From: Deltaproteobacteria bacterium
GTDB lineage: Bacteria > Desulfobacterota > Binatia > UTPRO1
Direction: 5' to 3'
Assembly (NCBI GenBank): GCA_005879405.1
Contig: VBKW01000202.1
Coordinates: forward strand, 1-36,419
DNA: 36,419 nucleotides
Made by a program: the position numbers and the translations under genes. A model generated the notes under the pieces. That model did not search any database. It worked only from the letters and a program-made list of their open reading frames with translations, and was not told the DNA's origin. Shown here piece by piece: positions 1 to 9,413 of this stretch (positions within the stretch are counted from its first letter, which is position 1; the number at the start of each line of letters is the position of its first letter).

Positions 1-1
1 C

Positions 2-511
2 GGCCACGAGGGCTACATCCACGTCGGCTTCTACGAGGACGGGTCGCCGGGCGAAATCTTCATCAAGATGGCGAAGGAGGGCAGCACCATCTCCGGCTTG
101 ATGGACACCATCGCGACGTTGACGTCGATGGCGCTCCAATACGGCGTGCCGCTCGAGGTGCTCGTGAACAAGTTCGGGCACGTCCGCTTCGAGCCGTCGG
201 GGTTCACGAAGAATCCGCAGATCCCGATGGCGAAGTCGTTGACCGACTACATCTTCCGCTTCCTCGGCGTGCGCTTCCTCTCCGCCGATCAGCGACGCGA
301 GGTCGGCCTCACGGAATCGATGCCGTCGGATGCGGCCGCGACGTCGAGTCCTACGAGCGCGGGCGTCCCCGACCTGAGCGCGCGCGCAACCGTGATCAGC
401 TTCAGCCCGCAAGCCGATGCGCCGAGCTGCTCGGACTGCGGCGCGATCATGATTCGCAACGGGAGCTGCTACAAATGTCTCAACTGCGGCGCGACGAGTG
501 GGTGCTCGTGA
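2..511 (+). CDS. nrdJ: Adenosylcobalamin-dependent (class II) ribonucleotide reductase, C-terminal part (5' end outside window)
   Basis: In-frame open from window start; GHEGYIHVGFYEDGSPGEIFIKMAKEGSTISGLMDTIA...LVNKFGHVRFEPSGFTKNPQIPMAKSLTDYIFRFLG, plus C-terminal CxxC...CYKCLNCG Cys tail typical of NrdJ. Confidence 0.93.
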   Translation, partial: GHEGYIHVGFYEDGSPGEIFIKMAKEGSTISGLMDTIATLTSMALQYGVPLEVLVNKFGHVRFEPSGFTKNPQIPMAKSLTDYIFRFLGVRFLSADQRREVGLTESMPSDAAATSSPTSAGVPDLSARATVISFSPQADAPSCSDCGAIMIRNGSCYKCLNCGATSGCS

Positions 512-651
512 GCTGCACTGCACACGTGTCCAATGCCGCGCGCCACGCTCGTGGCGTCGGCGTGGAGGGGCGAGGGGTCGGCGGGGGATGAGGCGGCGGT
601 CGTAGGAATCGATCCCAGAGTCTCGATGTGGTCGAGGGGTGGGGGGAGAGG

Positions 652-690
652 AGAGCCGGCTCGCGCATGCGTGAGCCGGCTCTTCTCGTC
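652..690 (+). terminator. Hairpin terminator candidate downstream of nrdJ
   Basis: Perfect 11-bp inverted repeat AGAGCCGGCTC-gcgcatgcgt-GAGCCGGCTCT followed by T-rich tctcgtcttgt. Confidence 0.6.
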
Positions 691-712
691 TTGTCGTGCG
701 GCGAAAGTTCGC

Positions 713-740
713 TTGACACTGAAAAGATGGGCCCTATAAG
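713..740 (+). promoter_or_regulatory. Sigma70-like promoter upstream of gcvH
   Basis: TTGACA (713-718), 16-nt spacer, TATAAG (735-740), 26 nt before the gcvH ATG. Confidence 0.65.
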
Positions 741-765
741 GCGACATGCAGAAGAGGACCCGCGG

Positions 766-1152
766 ATGGCGGACACACTGAAGTTCACTCCCGATCATTT
801 GTGGCTGCGCGTCGAAGGATCGCGCGCCCACCTCGGTATCTCCGAGCATGCGCAAGACGAGCTCGGCGAGATCATCGCCGTCGAGCTTCCCGATGTCGGT
901 GACGAAGTCGAGAAGGGACAATCGTTCGGTGAGCTGGAATCGGTGAAGACCGTCAACGAGCTGATCGCGCCGATCACCGGGCAAGTGGTGGAGATCAACA
1001 CCGAGCTCGACGATCACCCGAACATCGTCAACGAGGACCCGTATCACGAGGGATGGCTCATCGAGGTCGAGCTCAACGACGACACCGAGCTCGACACGCT
1101 CCTCGATGCGGACGAGTACGACGCGCTGATCTCCGGCGAGGAGGAGGCGTGA
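766..1152 (+). CDS. gcvH: Glycine cleavage system H protein
   Basis: MADTLKFTPDHLWLRVEGSRAHLGISEHAQDELGEIIAVELP...GELESVKTVNELIAPITGQVVEIN...PNIVNEDPYHEGWLIEVEL; lipoyl-Lys context ESVK. Confidence 0.95.
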   Translation: MADTLKFTPDHLWLRVEGSRAHLGISEHAQDELGEIIAVELPDVGDEVEKGQSFGELESVKTVNELIAPITGQVVEINTELDDHPNIVNEDPYHEGWLIEVELNDDTELDTLLDADEYDALISGEEEA

Positions 1153-1989
1153 GCCGCGGGCGAGGTCCCGCGCTCTTCGCCCTTTTCGCGCTTCTCACCT
1201 TCCTTCCCGCGGCACACGCCTTCGGAGCCTCCGCGGCGCAGCTCGCCTCCGAGCTGCAGGGGCGCGGCATTCGCGACCCGCACGTGCTCGATGCGATCCG
1301 CCGCGTGCCGCGCGACGCGTTCGCGCCGTCGGCCGCGCACGACCACGCGTACGACGACACGCCGCTCGACATCGGCCACGGGCAGACGATGTCGCAGCCG
1401 TACGTCGTCGCGTTGATGGCCCAGCAGGTCGGTCTCGAAGGCAACGAGCGCGTGCTCGAGATCGGCACCGGCTCCGGGTACAACGCGGCGGTCCTCGGAA
1501 CGCTCGCGCACGAGGTCTACTCCGTAGAGCTCATCCCCGAGCTCGCCAGCGCCGCACGGCTCGCCTTGACCCGCGCCGGTTACCGCAACGTGCACGTGAA
1601 GCAAGGCGACGGAACGCTCGGCTGGCGCGAGTACGGACCCTACGACGCGATCGTCGTCACCGCCGCCGGCCCGACGGTGCCGCGCGCGCTCATCGATCAG
1701 CTGCGCGAGGGCGGTGTGCTGGTGATGCCGGTCGGCGATCCGAACGGACGGCAGGTGCTGGTGCGCGGCGTGAAGCGCGGCCTCAAGCTACGCACGCGCG
1801 AGATCGCCGAAGTGCGCTTCGTGCCGCTCCTCGGCGGTGGTGCCGGCTACAACGCGACGGCCGAGCAGCCGCGCCGGCAGCCGCCCCGCGACGACGCCGG
1901 CGAGCGGCGCCGGCCGCCCGCGCTCGACACCGAGCGCCCGCCAGCGGCAGCGCACGTCGAAGAGCGCCAGCGGAGCGCGCCGCCGTCCG

Positions 1990-2155
1990 TCGACGTCGAT
2001 GAGGACGAGGGGCGGCGATCACTCGACGTCGACGAGGACGAGCGACGCCCGCCGTCGTCACCGGACGTGGAGGAGCACGAGCGGCGCCCGCCGTCGTCGA
2101 CGGACGTGCAGGAGCACGAGCGACGTCCGTCCGCGCCCGACCTCGAGGAGCGCCG
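1990..2155 (+). repeat. Degenerate 33-39 bp tandem repeat inside pcm tail
   Basis: Repeated (H)ERRPPSSPDVEE / ERRPPSSTDVQEH / ERRPSAPDLEER units; 39-nt period at 2038-2151 after two ~33-nt VDVDEDEGRRSL-type units. Confidence 0.75.
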
Positions 2156-2262
2156 ACGCGAACGCGACGCGGATCTGGAGGACGAGGATCACCACGCTCC
2201 GGACGATCGCGGCGACCGCGCGCGCCCGGCGCCGGACGTCGAGCGCCGGCCGCCGCGCGATC

Positions 2263-4013
<1,751 letters not shown>

Positions 4014-4106
4014 GCGAGTTGGTGAACGGCATTTTACGAGCCCGCATCTACGACGGCATCGTCCTGTTTCTCCTCGCGAAATCCGAAGCAAAATGTGATT
4101 TTCCTC

Positions 4107-4136
4107 TTGACATGTACAACGCCTTCTCCCTATGAT
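4107..4136 (+). promoter_or_regulatory. Near-consensus sigma70 promoter
   Basis: TTGACA (4107-4112), 18-nt spacer, TATGAT (4131-4136). Confidence 0.75.
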
Positions 4137-4239
4137 GCGCGGCGTTGAGGGGTGGTGGTGGAGAGTGGGTTGGGGGAGCGCTCGCCTGAGCGAACCAGAA
4201 CTCGAACGCAGCGAACAGTAGCCGTTGAGGGAGGTGTCT

Positions 4240-4317
4240 ATGGCAGCTAAGAAGAAATCGTCGAAGAGCAAGAAGAAGGCCCCGGCCAAGAAGGGCGGCG
4301 CCAAGAAGAAGAAGTAG
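4240..4317 (+). CDS. 25-aa lysine-rich basic peptide (MAAKKKSSKSKKKAPAKKGGAKKKK)
   Basis: ATG preceded by SD-like gagggaggtg; upstream near-consensus promoter and downstream intrinsic terminator; not in the supplied ORF track. Confidence 0.75.
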   Translation: MAAKKKSSKSKKKAPAKKGGAKKKK

Positions 4318-4403
4318 TCCCGTCCTGATCACGACTCATCGAAAGAGTTTCTAGCTTGTAGCTTCCGTTCTCAGGCGAGATGTAGAGCCCCCGGGCTCTA
4401 ACG

Positions 4404-4445
4404 AAAAAGGCCCTTTGACGCTCACTCGTCGAAGGGCTTTTTTCA
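4404..4445 (+). terminator. Intrinsic terminator downstream of the 25-aa ORF
   Basis: AAAAAGGCCCTTTGACG-ctcact-CGTCGAAGGGCTTTTTT hairpin with T-tract. Confidence 0.8.
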
Positions 4446-4454
4446 TTGCTGGTC

Positions 4455-5231
4455 ATGCGCACGCACGTCGCCGGCCATGCGGTCGAGATCACGCGGCCGG
4501 AGTCGCCGAAGTTCCATCATCCGCTGCTATTGCTGCACGGCCTCTGGACGGACGCGTGGATTTGGGAGCGGTTCGCGACGTACCTCGCACACCGCGGGTG
4601 GGAATCGTGGGCGCCGTCGCTGACCGCCGCGACGGCGATCGACTCGGCGCCCGCGCTCGCCCCGATCATCGCCGCCCTCCCGTCGACGCCCGTCGTCATC
4701 GCGCACGACGTCGCGACGCTCGGGGCTGCCGCCTGCGCCGCGCGCGGCATCGTGTCGGCGGTGGTCGCGATCGCGCCGCTCGTCGCGCCCGCCGACATGG
4801 ACGGCGTCCGCATCGTCTTCGCGTGGCCGCAATTCTGGCGCGCGCGCCTCTTCGGTACCCACGTCGCGCCGCCGCGCGGCTCGGCGGCGCGGGTGTTTCT
4901 CGGCGACGCCATCACGCACCGCGAGCGGCTCCGCGACGATTCGGGCCCGGCGTTTCGCGCCGTCGCGTCGGGAGGCGTCCGCCTACCTCCACGGATCGAG
5001 GTGCCGGGGCTCGTCGTCGGCGGCGAGCGCGACGTCATTGCTCCGGACGCCGCGATGCGCGCGGTCGCGACGCGTTTCGGCTGGACGCGGCGCGCGCACG
5101 CCGGCCGCGGGCATTTTCCGATGCTCGAGCCCGGCTGGGAGAACGTCGCGGACGACGTGCATCGCTGGATCGTCCAGACGCTCGGCGCCGAGCTCCTCGC
5201 CTTCCTCGACGAGGAGGAAGACCCGCAGTGA
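4455..5231 (+). CDS. Alpha/beta hydrolase fold protein
   Basis: LLLLHGLWTDAWIWERFATYLAHRGWESWAP; nucleophile-elbow position VVIAHDVATLGA; acid GGERDVIAP; His GRGHFPMLEPGWENVADDVHRWI. Confidence 0.85.
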   Translation: MRTHVAGHAVEITRPESPKFHHPLLLLHGLWTDAWIWERFATYLAHRGWESWAPSLTAATAIDSAPALAPIIAALPSTPVVIAHDVATLGAAACAARGIVSAVVAIAPLVAPADMDGVRIVFAWPQFWRARLFGTHVAPPRGSAARVFLGDAITHRERLRDDSGPAFRAVASGGVRLPPRIEVPGLVVGGERDVIAPDAAMRAVATRFGWTRRAHAGRGHFPMLEPGWENVADDVHRWIVQTLGAELLAFLDEEEDPQ

Positions 5232-5327
5232 TTTCGCGGCCGACCCCCTTTGACTCTATGGAACACGTTAGATATGCCACCGCGGGTAAAATCCACCACC
5301 ACGTCCTCGACAAAGGGAGGGAGCCCC

Positions 5328-5666
5328 ATGGCAGACCGTCCGCAAGCGACAAACGTTCCCGAAGTGTTCAAAGAGATGCCCAATCGCTTCAACGCGAACG
5401 CGGCGAAGGGCATGAAGGCCGTCTACCAATTCGACCTGACCGGCGACGGCGGCGGCAAGTACAATCTCGCGATCGACGACGGCAAGCTGAACGTCGCCGA
5501 GGGCGCGCATGCGTCGCCGAACATCACCATTACCATGGCTGCGAGCGACTACCTCGACATGGTGAACGGGAAGCTCAACCCGCAGATGGCGTTCATGAGC
5601 GGCAAGCTCAAGATCGCCGGCGACATGGGGCTGGCCATGAAGATGGCGCAGCTCTTCCCCATGTAA
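5328..5666 (+). CDS. SCP2 sterol-binding domain protein, copy 1
   Basis: MADRPQATNVPEVFKEMPNRFNANAAKGMKAVYQFDLTGDGGGKYNLAIDDGKLNVAEGAHASPNITITMAASDYLDMVNGKLNPQMAFMSGKLKIAGDMGLAMKMAQLFPM, typical standalone SCP2; SD agggagggag. Confidence 0.9.
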   Translation: MADRPQATNVPEVFKEMPNRFNANAAKGMKAVYQFDLTGDGGGKYNLAIDDGKLNVAEGAHASPNITITMAASDYLDMVNGKLNPQMAFMSGKLKIAGDMGLAMKMAQLFPM

Positions 5667-5695
5667 GCTTGTGAGCTGATCCGCGACGACCGTCT

Positions 5696-5728
5696 CGGGG
5701 AGCCTCGTTCGCGGGGCTCCCTTTTTTT
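5696..5728 (+). terminator. Intrinsic terminator, SCP2 copy 1
   Basis: GGGAGCC...GGGCTCCC followed by CTTTTTTT. Confidence 0.8.
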
Positions 5729-5767
5729 GTGCCGTCCGGCTGCCGCCGCGCACCGGCTGACTGCTGC

Positions 5768-6226
5768 TCAGTCCGCGGTCGGCTCGGCGTCGAGTGCGCC
5801 GTGGATGCCGCACTCGACCTTGTCGCGACCCGCCCAGCGACCCGCACGCTCGTCCTCGCCGGCGAGCACGGGCCGCGTGCACGGCGCGCAGCCGATGCTC
5901 GTGTAGCCGCGCTCGAAGAGCGGGTGGAACGGCAGCCCGTGCTGCTTCAGATAGTAGTAGGTATCCTTCGAGCTCCAGCGCGCCAGCGGATTCACCTTCA
6001 CAAGGCCGCTCGGTAACGTCTCGAGGATCGGCAGGCCGCGGCGGGTGCTCGCTTGGTCGCGACGCCGGCCGTTGATCCACGCCCGGACGCCGGCGATCGC
6101 GCGGCGCAGCGGCGCGACCTTGTTGATCTCGCAGCAGAGGTCGGGATCGCGCCGATACAGCTCGGCGCCGTGGCGCGCCTCGACGTCCGCCTGCGAGAGC
6201 TCGGGCCCGACCTCGACGAGGTTCCA
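5768..6226 (-). pseudogene. Truncated 3' fragment of cysH (APS reductase) created by the duplication
   Basis: Same sequence as the C-terminal part of the full gene at 6775-7497 (WNLVEVGPELSQ...VECGIHGALDAEPTAD); N-terminal half absent, joined to the hydrolase/SCP2 segment at 6226/6227. Confidence 0.9.
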
Positions 6227-6334
6227 GACCCGCAGTGATTTCGCGGCCGACCCCCTTTGACTCTATGGAACACGTTAGATATGCCACCGCGGGTAAAATC
6301 CACCACCACGTCCTCGACAAAGGGAGGGAGCCCC

Positions 6335-6673
6335 ATGGCAGACCGTCCGCAAGCGACAAACGTTCCCGAAGTGTTCAAAGAGATGCCCAATCGCTTCAAC
6401 GCGAACGCGGCGAAGGGCATGAAGGCCGTCTACCAATTCGACCTGACCGGCGACGGCGGCGGCAAGTACAATCTCGCGATCGACGACGGCAAGCTGAACG
6501 TCGCCGAGGGCGCGCATGCGTCGCCGAACATCACCATTACCATGGCTGCGAGCGACTACCTCGACATGGTGAACGGGAAGCTCAACCCGCAGATGGCGTT
6601 CATGAGCGGCAAGCTCAAGATCGCCGGCGACATGGGGCTGGCCATGAAGATGGCGCAGCTCTTCCCCATGTAA
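6335..6673 (+). CDS. SCP2 sterol-binding domain protein, copy 2
   Basis: Same protein as 5328-5666. Confidence 0.9.
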   Translation: MADRPQATNVPEVFKEMPNRFNANAAKGMKAVYQFDLTGDGGGKYNLAIDDGKLNVAEGAHASPNITITMAASDYLDMVNGKLNPQMAFMSGKLKIAGDMGLAMKMAQLFPM

Positions 6674-6702
6674 GCTTGTGAGCTGATCCGCGACGACCGT
6701 CT

Positions 6703-6735
6703 CGGGGAGCCTCGTTCGCGGGGCTCCCTTTTTTT
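6703..6735 (+). terminator. Intrinsic terminator, SCP2 copy 2
   Basis: Same hairpin + T-tract as 5696-5728. Confidence 0.8.
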
Positions 6736-6774
6736 GTGCCGTCCGGCTGCCGCCGCGCACCGGCTGACTGCTGC

Positions 6775-7497
6775 TCAGTCCGCGGTCGGCTCGGCGTCGA
6801 GTGCGCCGTGGATGCCGCACTCGACCTTGTCGCGACCCGCCCAGCGACCCGCACGCTCGTCCTCGCCGGCGAGCACGGGCCGCGTGCACGGCGCGCAGCC
6901 GATGCTCGTGTAGCCGCGCTCGAAGAGCGGGTGGAACGGCAGCCCGTGCTGCTTCAGATAGTAGTAGGTATCCTTCGAGCTCCAGCGCGCCAGCGGATTC
7001 ACCTTCACAAGGCCGCTCGGTAACGTCTCGAGGATCGGCAGGCCGCGGCGGGTGCTCGCTTGGTCGCGACGCCGGCCGTTGATCCACGCCCGGACGCCGG
7101 CGATCGCGCGGCGCAGCGGCGCGACCTTGTTGATCTCGCAGCAGAGGTCGGGATCGCGCCGATACAGCTCGGCGCCGTGGCGCGCCTCGACGTCCGCCTG
7201 CGAGAGCTCGGGCCCGACCTCGACGAGGTTCCACCCGTACGTCGACAGCAGGAGATCGCGATACGCGAGCGTCTCGGGGAAATGATACCCGGTGTTGATG
7301 AACACGATCGGCGTCCGCGGCGCGATCGCTTGCAGCATGTGCCCGAGCGCCACGCCCTCGTGCTGGAACGAGCAGGTGAGCACGGCATCGGGCGCGTACG
7401 TCGCGACCGTCCAGCGCAAGATCTCTTGCGGTGGGGCATCTTCGAGCTGGAGCGAGAGCGCGTCGAGATCCGGAATGGCGAGTTGGGGCTGAGACAT
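6775..7497 (-). CDS. cysH: Phosphoadenylyl/adenylyl-sulfate (APS) reductase, full-length
   Basis: CSFQHEGVALGHMLQAIAPRTPIVFINTGYHFPETLAYRDLL; DLCCEINKVAPLRRAI; SIGCAPCTRP; KVECGIH (CC/CxxC Fe-S pattern plus catalytic ECGIH). Confidence 0.92.
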   Translation of the reverse strand: MSQPQLAIPDLDALSLQLEDAPPQEILRWTVATYAPDAVLTCSFQHEGVALGHMLQAIAPRTPIVFINTGYHFPETLAYRDLLLSTYGWNLVEVGPELSQADVEARHGAELYRRDPDLCCEINKVAPLRRAIAGVRAWINGRRRDQASTRRGLPILETLPSGLVKVNPLARWSSKDTYYYLKQHGLPFHPLFERGYTSIGCAPCTRPVLAGEDERAGRWAGRDKVECGIHGALDAEPTAD

Positions 7498-7626
7498 CCG
7501 TGGAAACCGTAACATGCGCTTCCCGTACCGGCAACGTCGTGAACGCTGAAGGAAGTATGGCGACGCGAATCGACGCGGTCGGCGCGGCACCTTGCCGTGT
7601 CGGTGGACGGTGACTAAGAGCAGCTC

Positions 7627-7953
7627 ATGCCCATCACGATGGTGAAAAAGAAGCTCGCCGACGGCAGCGACTGCCGGAAGTGCGCGGAAGCGACGGAGCA
7701 CCTCCGCAGCCGCGGGCTGTGGGACCGGATCGACGAGGTGGTCTGGGCCGAGGAAGGGAATCCGGCGAGCGCGGGCATGGTCTTGGGCGCGCGGCTCGGC
7801 GTCGATCGCGCGCCGTTCTTCATCGTCCGCGACGACGACGGTCGCGAAACCGTCTACACCAGCGTCCTGCAACTCGTCCGTCGTCTCGGCGACGATGCGC
7901 CGAGCGCCGACCAGGCACGCACCGTAGATCCCGACGACGTCGGCGGGATCTAG
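7627..7953 (+). CDS. Thioredoxin/glutaredoxin-fold-like CxxC protein
   Basis: MVKKKLADGSDCRKCAEATEHLRSRGLWDRI...GARLGVDRAPFFIVRDDDGRETVYTSVLQLVRRL: N-terminal CRKC and APF (cis-Pro position) pattern. Confidence 0.65.
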   Translation: MPITMVKKKLADGSDCRKCAEATEHLRSRGLWDRIDEVVWAEEGNPASAGMVLGARLGVDRAPFFIVRDDDGRETVYTSVLQLVRRLGDDAPSADQARTVDPDDVGGI

Positions 7954-8439
7954 CTACTTCAGCTCGCCTTCATCGTGGTCTTGCGATGCCGGAAGGACCA
8001 CTACGCAATCCGAATCGCACCCGGTCGCCGTGAAATCGCGCCGTGGTGCGTGTCGGTGCAGGACGGCCCTCGTCGGGGTCACGAGGAGACGATGACCGTC
8101 ACGGGTCGCCCGGACGGCGGCGGTGCCGTCCACGATGAGGCTGTAGTCGTCGTCGGTCCGTACGGGATAGAGCAGCGAGACCTCCGGCCGCGCGGCCGCG
8201 TTCGCGGCGCTACGTCGGCCCACGTCGACGATCAGCGTGCCGCGTTCCCAGCGCACGGTGCCGTGCACCGCATGCGGACGCGCGTCGGCTGGTCGGTTCG
8301 TTGTCGTCGAAAAGGCCGGCGTTACTTCTGCACGTTTCCGGCGTGGAGGCCGCACTCCTTCATCGTCTCCTCCTCCCACCACCACCGGCCCTCGCGCTCG
8401 TGCTGACCCGGGTTCACCGGGCGTGTGCAAGGCTCGCAC
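7954..8439 (-). CDS. Pyridoxamine 5'-phosphate oxidase-like (FMN split-barrel) protein; true start uncertain, probably downstream of 8320
   Basis: [54 protein letters not shown] resembles a PNPOx-like core; the ORF 5' part overlaps the 3' end of the cysH paralog. Confidence 0.5.
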   Translation of the reverse strand: MRALHTPGEPGSARARGPVVVGGGDDEGVRPPRRKRAEVTPAFSTTTNRPADARPHAVHGTVRWERGTLIVDVGRRSAANAAARPEVSLLYPVRTDDDYSLIVDGTAAVRATRDGHRLLVTPTRAVLHRHAPRRDFTATGCDSDCVVVLPASQDHDEGELK

Positions 8440-9053
8440 CCGATCGAGACGAATCCGCGGTCGTGGAGCGCGTTGTACGGCACACCGTGCTCACGGATGT
8501 AGGCCCAAACCTGCTTCGACGTCCAATTCGCGATCGGGTTGAACTTGACGAGCGGTCGCTCCTCCGAGCCGAACGTCGGATCGAGCTGCACGACCGGCAC
8601 CTCGGCGCGCGTGCCAGGGCTCTGGTCGCGACGCTGGCCGGTCACCCACGCCGCGAGTGGACGGAGAGCGCGCACGAGCGGCTCGACTTTACGAATCCCA
8701 CAGCACTCCTTGTGGCCGTCCTGGTAGAAGGAGAAGAGGCCCTTCTCGCGCACCAGCTTCTGCACCGCGTCGGGTTGCGGAAAGAACGCCTCGATCTCGA
8801 TGCCGTAATGGCCGCGCACTCGCTCGAGGAACTGGTACGTCTCGGGGTGCAGCCGTCCGGTATCGAGCGAGAACACGCGAAACCGGCCGCCGATCTTCGC
8901 TGCCATGTCGACGAGGACGACGTCCTCGGCGCCGCTGAACGAGATCGCGAGATCCGGCGCGTACTCGCGGATCGCGATCGCGAGGATCTCGCGGGGATCA
9001 CGCGATGCGTACTCGGCAGCCAGCGCGGGAATTGCCGTGGGATCGAGTGCCAT
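8322..9053 (-). CDS. cysH: Second APS/PAPS reductase (CysH-type, Fe-S Cys motifs)
   Basis: [95 protein letters not shown]. Confidence 0.95.
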   Translation of the reverse strand: MALDPTAIPALAAEYASRDPREILAIAIREYAPDLAISFSGAEDVVLVDMAAKIGGRFRVFSLDTGRLHPETYQFLERVRGHYGIEIEAFFPQPDAVQKLVREKGLFSFYQDGHKECCGIRKVEPLVRALRPLAAWVTGQRRDQSPGTRAEVPVVQLDPTFGSEERPLVKFNPIANWTSKQVWAYIREHGVPYNALHDRGFVSIGCEPCTRPVNPGQHEREGRWWWEEETMKECGLHAGNVQK

Positions 9054-9413
9054 TGGTAGTTCTCCGGGTAGGGAGCGAAATTGAGCCTCGTTATGTACCC
9101 CCCTCGCATCTGTGTCGCAAGCGAATCCGCGCGGGGGTAATGGGGCGATTTGCGTCGCGATACTTCGTTGCTCGGTCGTTCCGCTGCTCGGCGTAGCGCT
9201 GCTACGCCTGCGCTGCTCACTTCCCTCGCGCCTCGTCTCGCTCGCAACTCCCCCCCTTACCAGCGGCGCCTCCGCCGGCGCGCAAATCGACTCGGTGCTC
9301 GCGCGGGACGTCGCCGATGCGGCGGGCGCCTCGCGACGAACGTAGCCTGCGACGCAGCTGCCGCGAAGTCCCCGGCGCGGCGACCTGCGCGACCTTTCGG
9401 CGCGGCGCGCTCA

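Larger units (their letters stand above)
5220..6226. repeat. Tandem duplication copy 1 (1007-bp unit)
   Basis: Sequence from gacccgcagtgatttcg to ...gaggttcca recurs at +1007; all nested ORF translations are the same in both copies. Confidence 0.95.
6227..7233. repeat. Tandem duplication copy 2 (1007-bp unit)
   Basis: As copy 1, constant offset 1007; CCTCGACGAGG occurs at 5204, 6211 and 7218, flanking the joints. Confidence 0.95.

Noticed and set aside
469-1047. 192-aa minus-strand ORF opposite gcvH
   Set aside because: Antisense to gcvH and crosses the nrdJ terminator hairpin; no domain recognised
4247-4492. 81-aa minus-strand ORF over the Lys-rich peptide region
   Set aside because: Runs through the terminator hairpin and promoter-side DNA; no SD or domain; plus-strand unit has coherent signals
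5220-7233. Transposon or IS explanation for the 1007-bp duplication
   Set aside because: No transposase, no terminal inverted repeats and no target-site duplication; the copies are directly abutting
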